Positions 1-8,658 of a stretch of 64,000 nucleotides of DNA are shown piece by piece; within the stretch, counting starts at the first letter, position 1, and every line of letters begins with the position of its first letter. A program made the translations under genes and the position numbers. Under the pieces are notes generated by a model. It was not told where the DNA came from. It did not search any database and was given only the letters and a program-made list of their open reading frames with translations. The stretch is from NCBI RefSeq assembly GCF_001447355.1, contig NZ_JXBW01000006.1:1-64000 (forward strand). The letters run 5' to 3'. The DNA is from Alicyclobacillus tolerans. Lineage in GTDB: Bacteria; Bacillota; Bacilli; Alicyclobacillales; Alicyclobacillaceae.

Positions 1-54
1 CTGGGAAATGGGACCAAAGAGTAACTCGCAACTCGCATGTTTTTGCAATATGTG

Positions 55-1428
55 TTACGCCTCTACCGTTAAGCACTGTTGAATTTGTTGCACTTCCCCT
101 TGTGACCACGTCCCAAATAAGAGTTGAGATTCAAACAGAAAGGGACTCGGCAGGGTTTTGACACCGTCAATTGTCCGAGGCACAAGGCATAGTAATACCG
201 ATCTGGCGCGAGTCATCGCCACGTAGAATAGACGGCGTTCCTCATCATTGATGAAATTTGGATCAACACGCTCAACGACGGTGTCTAGCAAAATGACAAC
301 ATCCCATTCCTTTCCCTTGCTATCGTGGAACGTTCGAAATTCCACTCTTCTTTGCAACGAACGCCATGTGACTCCCAGTTCACGTTGTAGCGCCCACCAG
401 ACGCGCGCCACCTGCCGACGGGTTCGCGCTAAAATGGCTATTGAACAGGGTATTTGCAGACAGCTTTTCAGGATATCTTTGATGCAGGCGATTTCAGCCC
501 CCTCATGATCTATTTCCACAGCACGAACATATCCCTCGCGACTCGACACAGGCCGTAATGGCTTATCAATGCGATATGACACGTGCTGAATCAACTGTGC
601 AGCTGCATGTACGATAGAGATACACGATCGAAAGTTTTTGGTAAGTAGAAACTGCTCGATATGAAAAAGTTGTTCGGACGCGTGTTGCAAAAATAATGGT
701 GAGGCTCCGCGGAACCCATAAATGGATTGATCGTCATCGCCCACAACAAAGATAGGCGTATGGTAGGATTCGTGCAACAGGCGAACAATTTCCCACTGCG
801 GCTGATTCGTATCCTGGAATTCATCAACAAGAATATATCGGATTTTGGTCCACCGCTCAGGCTTCGTTCCGGAGCGCAGAACGGCCAAACTTTCGGCAAG
901 AATATCGTCATGATCCCACCGATTGGCGCAACGCTTGATGCGATTGTAGGCCTGATAAATCTTCTGCTCGTGCCGCTCCCCCGTCGTTCTACCTGTGCCG
1001 ACATATTTTGTGTAACGCGTCAACCAAGAGGCGGTGTCGTAGAAACCTACAGCCTTTGACTGACCGATGACTTTCTCAATGGCTTCTCGCATACATGCAA
1101 ATTGTTCTTCACGGCTGAGTAGCACTGGAATATCAGAACGCAGTTCCATCATGAAGCGAAACATCGATCCATGAAATGTGCCGATTTGTAAAGATTCGAC
1201 TTCCTTTTTGTTGAGCAAGGGATGAATACGAAGTTTCTTGCGCATATGCTCAGCGGCTTGCCTGGTGAAAGTCATCGCCAAAACAGAGGCTGGCGCAACC
1301 CGACGAGCCTTGACAACCTGTGCAATATGTTCTGTTAGAACCGAAGTTTTGCCGCTACCAGGTGCAGCCACTACACATGTTGATCCTTCACGCGGAGAAA
1401 TAATGCTAAGTTGTTCATCAGTCCACAT
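55..1428 (-). CDS. Short UvrD/Rep-type (SF1A) DNA helicase
   Basis: ATP-dependent 3'-5' helicase of the UvrD/PcrA superfamily, probably acting in DNA repair. Visible motifs are Walker A (AAPGSGKT, residues 21-28), the Walker B / motif II block VDEFQDTN near residue 200, motif III GDDDQSIYGFRGA near 230, and the C-terminal YVAMTRAR motif VI. At about 457 residues it is far shorter than PcrA/UvrD (over 700), so the 2B insertion and C-terminal tail are reduced or absent. I chose the ATG at 1428 because the in-frame GTG at 1440 lies inside the ribosome-binding sequence GAGGTGAGGGG. It is divergent from the phosphoesterase gene. The family is certain; the exact role is not. Confidence 0.88.
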   Translation of the reverse strand: MWTDEQLSIISPREGSTCVVAAPGSGKTSVLTEHIAQVVKARRVAPASVLAMTFTRQAAEHMRKKLRIHPLLNKKEVESLQIGTFHGSMFRFMMELRSDIPVLLSREEQFACMREAIEKVIGQSKAVGFYDTASWLTRYTKYVGTGRTTGERHEQKIYQAYNRIKRCANRWDHDDILAESLAVLRSGTKPERWTKIRYILVDEFQDTNQPQWEIVRLLHESYHTPIFVVGDDDQSIYGFRGASPLFLQHASEQLFHIEQFLLTKNFRSCISIVHAAAQLIQHVSYRIDKPLRPVSSREGYVRAVEIDHEGAEIACIKDILKSCLQIPCSIAILARTRRQVARVWWALQRELGVTWRSLQRRVEFRTFHDSKGKEWDVVILLDTVVERVDPNFINDEERRLFYVAMTRARSVLLCLVPRTIDGVKTLPSPFLFESQLLFGTWSQGEVQQIQQCLTVEA

Positions 1429-1579
1429 CTCGCCCCTCACCTCGACAATAATCCTGGCAAATGCGGCGTGGGCAGTCGATAATGTTTAGACCAATTCGAG
1501 CTGATTCAAGAAAAAAATCTGCAATCGATTTATTCTTTCACAAGTCGTGGTATCATGGGCATTTAAGGGGGCGTCGTAT

Positions 1580-2281
1580 ATGGCAATATACGCAATCGGC
1601 GATTTACACTTGGGAAGCTCGGTCAATAAGCCGATGGACATCTTCGGTGCCCTGTGGAAGGATCACGTTGCTCGCATTCGCTTTGCATGGGAAGAACGCG
1701 TTACTGATTCGGACATCGTATGCATTCCTGGCGATATATCGTGGGCCATGACACTGGACGAAGCCCGAAGCGACCTACATTGGATCCAACAGCTCCCTGG
1801 GACCAAAATATTGATTCGTGGAAACCATGACTATTGGTGGAGTGGGATTCAAAAAGTTCGTCAGTGCATGGATGCGCAGACATTCGCGCTACAAAACGAT
1901 TGTATACGCATTGGCGAAGTCTGTTTTGCAGGTACCAGAGGGTGGCTCCTGCCATCACACCCAAGCTTCACAGAAGATGACGCCAAACTTTTACATCGAG
2001 AAGAACACCGCTTAACGCTGTCACTGGAAGAGGCGAGTCGCACCAACTTACCTATCGTATGCTTGATGCATTACCCGCCCGTCGACAGCACCGGCGAGTC
2101 AAGCACTTTTTCGTCACTGTTACAGTCCTATAACGTGAAGGTTTGTCTATATGGGCATCTGCACGGGGCGTCACATAAATTTGCCTATAACGGTTATTTA
2201 GAAGGCGTTTACTACCGGCTTGTAAGCAGCGATTATCTCGGGTTTACACCCTTTCGCATTCCTGATGAATGGCTTTTATAA
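1580..2281 (+). CDS. Calcineurin-like metallophosphoesterase
   Basis: Predicted cytoplasmic metal-dependent phosphoesterase of 233 residues. The five blocks of the calcineurin-like fold are present in order: GDLHLG (residues 7-12), GDISWAM near 48, RGNHDYWW near 77, MHYPP near 160 and YGHLHG near 200. These supply the two-metal site. An upstream ATG at 1547 is in frame, but the start at 1580 follows AAGGGGG with good spacing, and the protein then begins directly at the first beta strand (MAIYAIGDLH). The substrate cannot be read from sequence. A GC-rich hairpin follows the stop and faces a convergent methyltransferase gene. Confidence 0.9.
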   Translation: MAIYAIGDLHLGSSVNKPMDIFGALWKDHVARIRFAWEERVTDSDIVCIPGDISWAMTLDEARSDLHWIQQLPGTKILIRGNHDYWWSGIQKVRQCMDAQTFALQNDCIRIGEVCFAGTRGWLLPSHPSFTEDDAKLLHREEHRLTLSLEEASRTNLPIVCLMHYPPVDSTGESSTFSSLLQSYNVKVCLYGHLHGASHKFAYNGYLEGVYYRLVSSDYLGFTPFRIPDEWLL

Positions 2282-2286
2282 ATACG

Positions 2287-2310
2287 GCCGGCGGTCAACC
2301 AACCGCCGGC
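2287..2310. terminator. GC-rich hairpin between convergent genes
   Basis: Perfect 9-bp inverted repeat GCCGGCGGT / ACCGCCGGC with a 6-nt loop, just after the phosphoesterase stop. There is no proper T tract on either side, so it is only a possible (bidirectional) terminator. I see nothing else convincing in the rest of the 2282-2557 gap. Confidence 0.4.
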
Positions 2311-2557
2311 ATCAAACACCGCTTCGCGATTATTTCGTACCCGACTAACCTTGGAATCCAAGGATCAGGCGTTTGACAGCTCTGTTGAATCCCATAAGGT
2401 CCAAACCTTCCTCTGCAACCTACACAACTGACATCCGTCGCCCTGATATCCGTCGAGACCGGGTTCAACATAGGCTTGCATCATCAGATGTTTGGAGCGA
2501 ATACGATCGCGATCGCGAAGTCGATGTCGATTGTACTATGTCCAGTGAACACAAGGT

Positions 2558-3280
2558 TTATGTTGGTCTACAACGCAGTTCAAACACACCGTAGCCCATT
2601 TCTTTTCCGTGTTCCTCCATCCACTGGGCGTTACGCTGCAGAACTGTTCTAACTTGAGGATCCAATAATGCCTTCGGATCAGCCAAAGTTGAGTCTTGCT
2701 GATTTACCGGCAGGGGCAAGCTTGACACCGAGCCGGAGCGTAGCACCTTGACCTCAAAACCGGCATCGTGAAAAAGTCGTTTCCACCCGGACAGATCAGG
2801 CACATACTGAGCGCCATATAGATTTCGGACTTCTTTTCGCCAAGCGTCCGTCACAGGGCCAAGTGTCATCATCTCAACCGCAATCACGAAACCATTTTCC
2901 TCCATCACGCGCCGATATTCTCGAAGGGCACGGTGGGGCTTCGTAAAGACCAACACAGATTCACTGACAATCGCATTGAACGATTCGCGCTGGAACGGCA
3001 TCGCCTCGGCCGAACCCACCACTCCACGCAAACGTAGATTGCGCTCAGAAGCCAAACGAAGAGCGTGATCGATCATCTTGCGACGCACATCGAGCACGGT
3101 GACGTTTGCATCCCAACGTTGCGCAAGTAAACATGCAGTTGCACCGTTACCACAGCCGACATCCAAGATACGAGCGTGTTCTCGCAACGAAATGCGGTCC
3201 ATCCACCACGTAGTCAATTGTTCACCGCCAGGGTGTGCATGGAGAATTCCAAGTTGTGCCAAGGCATCATGATATGTCAC
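2558..3280 (-). CDS. Class I SAM-dependent methyltransferase
   Basis: A 240-residue methyltransferase with the SAM-binding motif I ILDVGCGNG at residues 38-46, followed by the expected acidic strand end (VTVLDVRRKM) and a motif-IV-like region (FNAIVSESVLVFTKPHRALREYRRVM). This pattern is typical of the UbiE/Methyltransf_11 group acting on small molecules. It starts with GTG behind GAGGAGGGGCGAGCG. The acceptor substrate is unknown. It is divergent from the small hypothetical gene at 3424. Confidence 0.87.
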   Translation of the reverse strand: MTYHDALAQLGILHAHPGGEQLTTWWMDRISLREHARILDVGCGNGATACLLAQRWDANVTVLDVRRKMIDHALRLASERNLRLRGVVGSAEAMPFQRESFNAIVSESVLVFTKPHRALREYRRVMEENGFVIAVEMMTLGPVTDAWRKEVRNLYGAQYVPDLSGWKRLFHDAGFEVKVLRSGSVSSLPLPVNQQDSTLADPKALLDPQVRTVLQRNAQWMEEHGKEMGYGVFELRCRPT

Positions 3281-3423
3281 CGCTCGCCCCTCCTCAGCCC
3301 ATCGTATGCGGCCAAGACGCTTTACGAACCCGTTGAATGCCTAGACACCGACCAACCTGCAAAGTTGCAGTTGCCTGGTCTGATCTCGTACAGTGAAGAA
3401 ACGAACCAGGAGGGGAACCTGAC

Positions 3424-3795
3424 ATGGCCAAGATTGGGCATATCTTTGAGGCAAGTATTGAGGAAGCAGGGGATTACATCTTCACACCGTCCGGAGTGAT
3501 CATCCTGATGGAGAGCGGGGATTTTCAAATATATAGCGAGAGCGCTCGCCACAACCTCCTGCGTCGCACTTGTATGCGCTACGCTTGGGATCAGCTCGTC
3601 GACGGTGTGAAGGTGGATGAACTCAACATCCGGATTCGCGACATCACCGCAGACCTACGGCGTCGCCTCGACTCCGAAAATGAATGGACGACGGACGAAA
3701 TTCTGAAGACGTGGTACGAGCAAAATCCACGCCAACTATTTTTTCTCCGCCGTTATTCAAGCTCGCCATCCCATACCAACATGCCGCCGCTGTAA
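3424..3795 (+). CDS. Hypothetical protein, 123 aa
   Basis: I do not recognise this protein. It is soluble, with no signal peptide or membrane segment, and has an acidic N-terminal half and a basic helical centre (RIRDITADLRRRLD). It ends in a low-complexity tail, RRYSSSPSHTNMPPL. A strong AGGAGG lies at the right distance before the ATG, which supports a real gene. The last 43 bases overlap the 3' end of the convergent rhodanese gene, so the tail may be a recent extension. Confidence 0.65.
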   Translation: MAKIGHIFEASIEEAGDYIFTPSGVIILMESGDFQIYSESARHNLLRRTCMRYAWDQLVDGVKVDELNIRIRDITADLRRRLDSENEWTTDEILKTWYEQNPRQLFFLRRYSSSPSHTNMPPL

Positions 3796-4061
3796 TTGGC
3801 CACATGTTCAAAACCGTTGGCCCGTAAAAATTCCGCAACGCGCTGCGATCGATTGCCGCTACGGCAGACAAACACATACGACTTTTGCGGATCGAGCTCT
3901 GACATCCAATCTGCTACTTCCTGCATCGGTCGCAGCGGCACGTTGGGAATGTGGCCCTCTGCGTATTCTTCTGGTGTCCGCACGTCGATCACCTGTACAT
4001 CGCCAGCCTGTAGCAACCGCTTCAGTTCATCCGCATTGTACTGAGGAATATCGTTGACCAT
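3753..4061 (-). CDS. Single-domain rhodanese-like protein
   Basis: A 102-residue stand-alone rhodanese domain, likely a cytoplasmic sulfur carrier or sulfurtransferase. It shows the entry motif VIDVRTPEEYAEGHIPN and the catalytic loop VCRSGNRSQRVAE, whose cysteine would carry the persulfide. The full domain length fits GlpE/PspE-type proteins. No partner gene sits in the same operon. Its 3' end overlaps the convergent gene at 3424. Confidence 0.9.
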   Translation of the reverse strand: MVNDIPQYNADELKRLLQAGDVQVIDVRTPEEYAEGHIPNVPLRPMQEVADWMSELDPQKSYVFVCRSGNRSQRVAEFLRANGFEHVANYSGGMLVWDGELE

Positions 4062-4154
4062 AACTGCCTCCAGGGTACAAAATTATCTCCGTCTCGCAAC
4101 CTAGTCGTGGCAGACGGACATCGATACTGTACCACAATCGTGAGGGGATGGATA

Positions 4155-4862
4155 TCAAAGTGGCTCATGCAAAATTTCGCTCACTCGTTTTCTCAGCACA
4201 TCCGCGCTGATGGCAAAACCGATGCCCTGCGAACTCTGGGACACCGCTGTGTTCATGCCAATCACTTCGCCACGAAGGTTGATGAGTGGTCCACCACTAT
4301 TGCCTCGATTGATGGCCGCGTCTGTCTGAATGAGATTTGGGTAGTCGCGATCACCAATTTGTAGCGGACGGTTTTTGGCACTAACGATGCCTACCGTCAC
4401 CGTATGATCGAGGCCGAGCGGCGAACCGATGGCCAACACCCATTCTCCCACGTGAATGTCTCGACTGTGGCCAAGTCTCAGGATGGGTGAGGGGACAGGC
4501 ATGTCAGCCCGTAAAATGGCGATATCATGCCGGCGATCGCGCCCGACAACTTCGGCATCGATGAGTTCCTTGCGCCCAAAAGCACGTAGCATAATGCGAT
4601 CTGCCTCGGCGATCACGTGTTCATTGGTCAAAATATACCCTTTGGGGTGGAATACAAAACCTGTTCCAATGTTCAGGGCGGAGCGACCGACTCTTGGCAC
4701 AGGGCGATCCCAGGGGAAAAACAGCGTTCGATCGCGGTACGGAGTCTGAACAACCTCAATGCCGAGGACAGACTTTTTATAACGCTCAACTAATTTCACG
4801 AAATTGGGAATCGCAGCTCCGGAATGCCGCTTCCCAGCCGACACCTGCGACTTTTTCATCAT
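4155..4862 (-). CDS. PDZ-less HtrA-type (S1C) serine protease
   Basis: A 235-residue trypsin-fold protease. The triad is visible as His82 (LTNEHV), Asp113 (RRHDIAIL) and Ser189 (GNSGGPL), with the usual DAAIN block before the serine. An open frame runs upstream to 5192, but a start at 4862 (or the adjacent ATG at 4859) follows AGGGGTGA, and the upstream frame covers another gene. From this start there is no signal peptide or transmembrane anchor and no C-terminal PDZ domain, unlike the membrane-anchored HtrA/DegP proteases of Bacilli. It therefore looks cytoplasmic, with the substrate unknown. Confidence 0.86.
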   Translation of the reverse strand: MMKKSQVSAGKRHSGAAIPNFVKLVERYKKSVLGIEVVQTPYRDRTLFFPWDRPVPRVGRSALNIGTGFVFHPKGYILTNEHVIAEADRIMLRAFGRKELIDAEVVGRDRRHDIAILRADMPVPSPILRLGHSRDIHVGEWVLAIGSPLGLDHTVTVGIVSAKNRPLQIGDRDYPNLIQTDAAINRGNSGGPLINLRGEVIGMNTAVSQSSQGIGFAISADVLRKRVSEILHEPL

Positions 4863-4969
4863 GTGCGTCACCCCTAAGAACAACAAAAGCCGCATACGCC
4901 CACGACGATGCGTTGTACATTGTATTCTTGGGGAGAAACGGGCGTGAGATGGGTTTCCAAAAACGGGCT

Positions 4970-5143
4970 TTAGACCGATACATCTCTCCGATAGCGCACA
5001 CCATAGTTGCCCCGTCGTGTTTTGTAGACCTGTACGCGAAGATCCGTATTGCCACTTTGTAGATGATCGTCGCGTATGCACATTGCGACGTATGACGCCA
5101 CCGACTTTGAGTCGTACAGGCGAGCTTCGTACACCCATGTCAT
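4970..5143 (-). CDS. Small protein of a two-copy family (57 aa), copy 1
   Basis: Unrecognised 57-residue protein starting MTWVYEARLYD and ending YKTRRGNYGVRYRRDVSV. It begins at an ATG preceded by GAGGGGGAT with 7-nt spacing. It clearly resembles the 55-residue product at 8659-8826: both start M[TA]W[VI]Y..RL.D and share T.RG.YGV near the C-terminus, with similar length. The repeated pattern argues that both are real genes and not noise. No membrane segment. It stands alone upstream of the HtrA-type protease gene with a gap of about 107 bases. Confidence 0.7.
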   Translation of the reverse strand: MTWVYEARLYDSKSVASYVAMCIRDDHLQSGNTDLRVQVYKTRRGNYGVRYRRDVSV

Positions 5144-5229
5144 GTGATATCCCCCTCGCATGGGATAGTGTGTCCACATACCATGAGTTCATGAAATGGT
5201 TTTACGGATAGTTCCTATGCTACCAACGT

Positions 5230-6027
5230 CTACAAACATGTAATTGACACTTCATAACCAGCGAACTTCTTTACATTCCACACACCCTCGTCAAACAACA
5301 AGTATTGGCCCTTAGCTCCCCTTAACGTCCCCTCCCAAATCGGTTGCTTATCCAGTTGTACAGACTTTATATTGACATTAAACCCTTCCGGCCGCGGATA
5401 ACGAAACGCGTACGTTGTAACATCCGAAAGCACGTACTGTGAAAACTCTGGAGTCAATCGCGCCACGACTTCTTGACGAAGTTCCGCAAGCGACTGTTCC
5501 GGCCGTTGCTCTTCTTTAAGCATTTTTCGCCAATCCGTTTTGTCCGGCAAGTGCTTCGCAATTTCCATTTCCAGTTCCCCAGCTAACTTTCTAGTTGGAA
5601 CTTCCGCTATCGGCAACGCCAGTGTGGCACCTTGGTCCATCCATCGTTTAAACTGTCTTCCCTTTCTGGTTAGACCAACCTTATAACCACTACTCCAAGC
5701 GAGATATACATAGTGCGGAACCATGCAGTGTTCTTCTGCAAACGTTTCGTCTCTGCATGTACCGAGGTGAAAGTGACAGTCATGGGGTTTGACAATGCAA
5801 AGGTCACATTCAGCCAATGAGCGAACGCACGGGAAACAATATCCATTTTGAAAAAGCTTGTTTACCTTCCGCCCACAAACAATGCACCGCCGGACGCCTG
5901 TAAAGTTCACCCGCACGGTCTTGTTAAACCAACTGGCAAGTTCTATCGTTCCCGACGATAACGATAAGCGATAGGTGACGGGCTCACCTACCTGCGGGTC
6001 CAATTCCCGGATGTCTCCTTCAAACAT
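5230..6027 (-). CDS. DUF2797-family protein with zinc-binding cysteines
   Basis: A 265-residue protein fitting DUF2797. The central part carries a cysteine-rich cluster (CIVCGRK, GYCFPC, CDLC, then His/Cys pairs), probably a zinc site. It is followed by a GIY-YIG-like stretch (HYVYLAWSSGYKVGLTRKG and RWMDQGA). The family is described as nuclease-like, but no activity is proven. A longer frame to 6378 is open, but the ATG at 6027 has GGAGG eight bases before it, and the longer form would run over the divergent PrsW gene. Ancillary domains for membrane binding are absent. Confidence 0.8.
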   Translation of the reverse strand: MFEGDIRELDPQVGEPVTYRLSLSSGTIELASWFNKTVRVNFTGVRRCIVCGRKVNKLFQNGYCFPCVRSLAECDLCIVKPHDCHFHLGTCRDETFAEEHCMVPHYVYLAWSSGYKVGLTRKGRQFKRWMDQGATLALPIAEVPTRKLAGELEMEIAKHLPDKTDWRKMLKEEQRPEQSLAELRQEVVARLTPEFSQYVLSDVTTYAFRYPRPEGFNVNIKSVQLDKQPIWEGTLRGAKGQYLLFDEGVWNVKKFAGYEVSITCL

Positions 6028-6084
6028 ATTTGCCGCCTCCATTCGCCAAACTACGGGCACAATTTCCGACAAGGAGTGGGCCCA

Positions 6085-6756
6085 ATGCTGTATGTTGCAC
6101 TCGCCGTCATTCCGGGCTTGTTTTTGATGATCTTTATTTACACGCGCGATCAACTCCACCCCGAACCCAAGCGGCAAATAATACGACTGTTCCTCCTCGG
6201 GGCCGCCATCGTCTTTCCGGCAGGGCTCATCGAGCGAATGACAATGGATAGCCCTGGCTTTCAACAAGGAGGTCTCGAGGGACGGATTATTACGGCCTTT
6301 TTTATTGCAGGGATGATTGAGGAATTTCTCAAGGCCTCGATTTTTGACCGCACAGTCCTTCACAGCAGTCTTATCCAAGGCCGTGTCGATTGTATCGTCT
6401 ATGCGGCTGCAATCGGACTTGGTTTTGCAACCGTCGAGAACATCTTATATGTGACAAGTTCTGGCTTTCTAACGGCCATCGTACGCTCGGTCACAGCCGT
6501 GCCAGCTCACTTCATGTTTGCAATCATCATGGGATATCGATTCGCTAAAACTAAGTTTGACGGCAAGAACAAAGCTTTCGCATATTTGCTGCCAGCGCTT
6601 GCTCACGGAACCTACGACACGTTTGCGCTGGCCTCCACCTTGTGGGCCGACATTATCTTGGCCGTATTGCTTCTCGTTCTCGCCGAAATATCTGCAAAAA
6701 TTTTACGAAATGTCGGCGCCACACGGCGTGGGACCGTACACTTTCGCAACAGCTAG
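6085..6756 (+). CDS. PrsW-family intramembrane metalloprotease
   Basis: A 223-residue membrane protein with about seven hydrophobic segments. It has the PrsW signature residues: EEFLK in one helix, FATVEN in another, and a later His (LAHGTYD) for the metal site. In Bacillus subtilis PrsW makes the first cut in the anti-sigma factor RsiW, but no sigW/rsiW pair lies here, so the substrate is open. ATG 6085 follows AAGGAG by 8 nt; the GTG at 6076 is inside that site. A short inverted repeat (GCTAGCAC / GTGCCTAGC, 6752-6779) covers its stop. Confidence 0.88.
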   Translation: MLYVALAVIPGLFLMIFIYTRDQLHPEPKRQIIRLFLLGAAIVFPAGLIERMTMDSPGFQQGGLEGRIITAFFIAGMIEEFLKASIFDRTVLHSSLIQGRVDCIVYAAAIGLGFATVENILYVTSSGFLTAIVRSVTAVPAHFMFAIIMGYRFAKTKFDGKNKAFAYLLPALAHGTYDTFALASTLWADIILAVLLLVLAEISAKILRNVGATRRGTVHFRNS

Positions 6757-6774
6757 CACACCTGCAACGGGTGC

Positions 6775-7152
6775 CTAGCGTAAATCAAACCCGTTCTGTC
6801 CAAACGGCACCGGTCCAGTAGCGACGCCATGAAATTCAAAGAGCCAGGCCCTCTCGGCACGAAAGATAGACATCTCTATGCTTTCATCTAGCATCAGCAT
6901 TTGAAATAAATTCATGGACGTACGGAAATAAGGGCTCATGTGCTCATCTTGAAGACGAAGGTTTAACACTTTGTAGCGATCTGGCTCCCTTACGCGCACG
7001 CCATCCCGTCCGATTACCTCACCGAACACCGCAACGTCTAGTAGATCCTCTTGCTGTGCGCGAGCGCGTAGGACGTCATATAATTGCCGAACCGATTTTG
7101 CTTTACGGCTATTGTCGAATACAAGCGCATAATGCGCTATCCGCTCTGTCAA
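6775..7152 (-). CDS. Hypothetical protein, 125 aa
   Basis: I do not recognise this protein. It is soluble, of mixed charge, with a plausible alternating alpha/beta pattern (HYALVFDNSRKAKSV, LLDVAVFGEVIG, AERAWLFEFHGVATG). A TTG start fits, with GAGGG 8-9 nt upstream; the nearby ATG at 7160 is out of frame. It is probably transcribed alone, since a terminator lies between it and the upstream Sir2 gene. Confidence 0.6.
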   Translation of the reverse strand: MTERIAHYALVFDNSRKAKSVRQLYDVLRARAQQEDLLDVAVFGEVIGRDGVRVREPDRYKVLNLRLQDEHMSPYFRTSMNLFQMLMLDESIEMSIFRAERAWLFEFHGVATGPVPFGQNGFDLR

Positions 7153-7214
7153 CCGTCCATCCCTCTACTTTTTCTCGCAGACGGCGTACCTGCCATCTCC
7201 AATATGTTCCCATG

Positions 7215-7254
7215 CAAAACGCCCCCTGTGGTAAACCAACCTGATTAGGGGGCG
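7215..7254 (-). terminator. Rho-independent terminator of the Sir2 gene
   Basis: On the minus strand, CGCCCCCT and AGGGGGCG form an 8-bp GC-rich stem with a 19-nt loop, followed by TTTTGC. It lies 110 bases downstream of the Sir2 stop codon. Confidence 0.65.
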
Positions 7255-7365
7255 ATTTGCGCATAAGGATATGGGAAAGTCTGTTCTCATTATACATGAC
7301 AAAAGTCGAGAAAGAAATAGGACGAGCCCTAGTTCCTGTAGAAAATTCGCGATTTTGCACGAACT

Positions 7366-8058
7366 TTAACGACACGCATCTACCAATGCGCAAACCCATG
7401 CCTCCGCGTCATCCAACACCCAAATGATGTCCGCACCAGCTCGCACCCCCACTTCTCGTAACCTGCGAACAGGATCCATATTCATTTCTGTGCCCACAAC
7501 GAGGACACAGCGCGCATCTGCAACCCATTCCGTCGCCCTCGCGATGTGGCGTACCTGTTCACCCTCAAACACAACCCCAGGGAATAGTCTTCCCGTACAC
7601 GTTGGGCATTGTGGAACCGCTTCCCGAAAGGCCAACTTGGCGGTGAAAAGCGAGCTACATACATCACACCGCAATTCCCGCAAATTGCCATGTAATTCAA
7701 TTACGCTTTGACTACCAGCATCACGATGAAGGCCATCGACATTTTGGGTGACAATGCGCACTCCCGCGTGTGCTAATGCCAAATGTGCGGCATTGGGAGA
7801 AGCGCTCCGCCATGTCGACAGCATGTGACGATAGGCATCATAAGCTGAGTGAGGATCATCCAGCCAAATATCCCGTCGAAAAAAGTCGTCAAGCGAAACA
7901 CCCATAACGGAGCCGGTTCCAACAGGTAAACCGCTTTCCACACTAATGCCTGCACCTGTAATGGCCACTAATTGGGATCTGCAAAACCGTGACATATCGA
8001 TACGTTTTAAGGTATCCAGGATATTACCGTTACAGTAAAAAACCATTTCATCGCGCAC
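7366..8058 (-). CDS. Sir2-family (sirtuin-like) protein with altered loop
   Basis: A 230-residue NAD-dependent deacylase-like protein. It has GAGIS (residues 35-39), TQNVDGLH, the catalytic His in ELHG, and a four-cysteine zinc site (CDVC and CPTC). The usual GIPDFR segment after GAGIS.ESG is replaced by GLPVGTGSVMG, so the conserved Phe-Arg pair that contacts NAD/ADP-ribose is missing. It may have a changed activity. GTG 8058 or ATG 8046 are both possible starts behind AGGTG. It is divergent from the XRE regulator at 8165. Confidence 0.85.
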   Translation of the reverse strand: MRDEMVFYCNGNILDTLKRIDMSRFCRSQLVAITGAGISVESGLPVGTGSVMGVSLDDFFRRDIWLDDPHSAYDAYRHMLSTWRSASPNAAHLALAHAGVRIVTQNVDGLHRDAGSQSVIELHGNLRELRCDVCSSLFTAKLAFREAVPQCPTCTGRLFPGVVFEGEQVRHIARATEWVADARCVLVVGTEMNMDPVRRLREVGVRAGADIIWVLDDAEAWVCALVDACR

Positions 8059-8164
8059 CTATACAAAATTTTATAGATTATTTCCAGTATTGTATTTACA
8101 TATGCACGCTCAACCTATATATTTACACCGTGAGCATGATTCACTAATTGTTAGGAGGATTTAC

Positions 8165-8584
8165 ATGAAGGATTCTTTTGGGAGCCGTGTTCGAGCCATT
8201 CGACAGAGCAGATCGTGGTCACAACAGGAGTTGTCTATGCGTTCCGGAATTTCGACACCGCACATCTCGTCGATTGAACGCGACAAGCGTCACCCATCGT
8301 TGGACTATGCCCAGCGTTTGGCCGCGGCACTGGGCGTACCGTTGCATGTTCTATGTGATCCCCATACGGCGTACAGAACACCGAACATGCGCAACTCGCC
8401 GGATGAATTGCCGCTCTCCATGCAAAACTTTATTTTGAATGAGTCGGCCATGCCCTACCTAGAAGCAGCCCAGCGAATGGCTACGCTATCCGAAGCAGAG
8501 GCATCATTTTTACGCGTCGTTATCGAATTATTGGCACAACGAAAATGCCTGATGAACTCTGACAAAGAGAACCGCAAACCGTGA
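8165..8584 (+). CDS. XRE-family transcriptional regulator
   Basis: A 139-residue DNA-binding protein. Residues 5-60 form a Cro/CI-type helix-turn-helix (RVRAIRQSRSWSQQELSMRSGISTPHISSIE, given here in outline), with PSLDYAQRLAAALGVPLHVL closing the domain. The remaining C-terminal part is helical and has no recognised sensor domain. ATG 8165 follows AGGAGG. Its target is unknown; the divergent Sir2 gene is a natural candidate because the two share a 100-base intergenic region. Confidence 0.88.
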   Translation: MKDSFGSRVRAIRQSRSWSQQELSMRSGISTPHISSIERDKRHPSLDYAQRLAAALGVPLHVLCDPHTAYRTPNMRNSPDELPLSMQNFILNESAMPYLEAAQRMATLSEAEASFLRVVIELLAQRKCLMNSDKENRKP

Positions 8585-8611
8585 CAAAACGGTGCGGGTA
8601 CTATCACCGTC
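8584..8611 (-). terminator. Terminator of the resD-resE-small protein operon
   Basis: Minus strand: ACGGTG and CACCGT form a 6-bp stem with a 10-nt loop, followed by TTTTGTC. It lies about 50 bases after the small gene that follows resE, and abuts the convergent XRE gene. Confidence 0.5.
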
Positions 8612-8658
8612 CCATCCGATTTTTCAAGTACTTGTTCCACCCCATCGCAAGGGGCACA

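Noticed and set aside
2333-2400. 16-codon minus-strand frame with a fair ribosome-binding site (GAGGAAGG) in the 2.3-2.5 kb gap
   Set aside because: Too short to judge and with no context; it could be chance.
2373-2594. Plus-strand frame of 73 residues after the phosphoesterase
   Set aside because: No ribosome-binding site, arginine/serine-rich composition, and it runs into the convergent methyltransferase gene.
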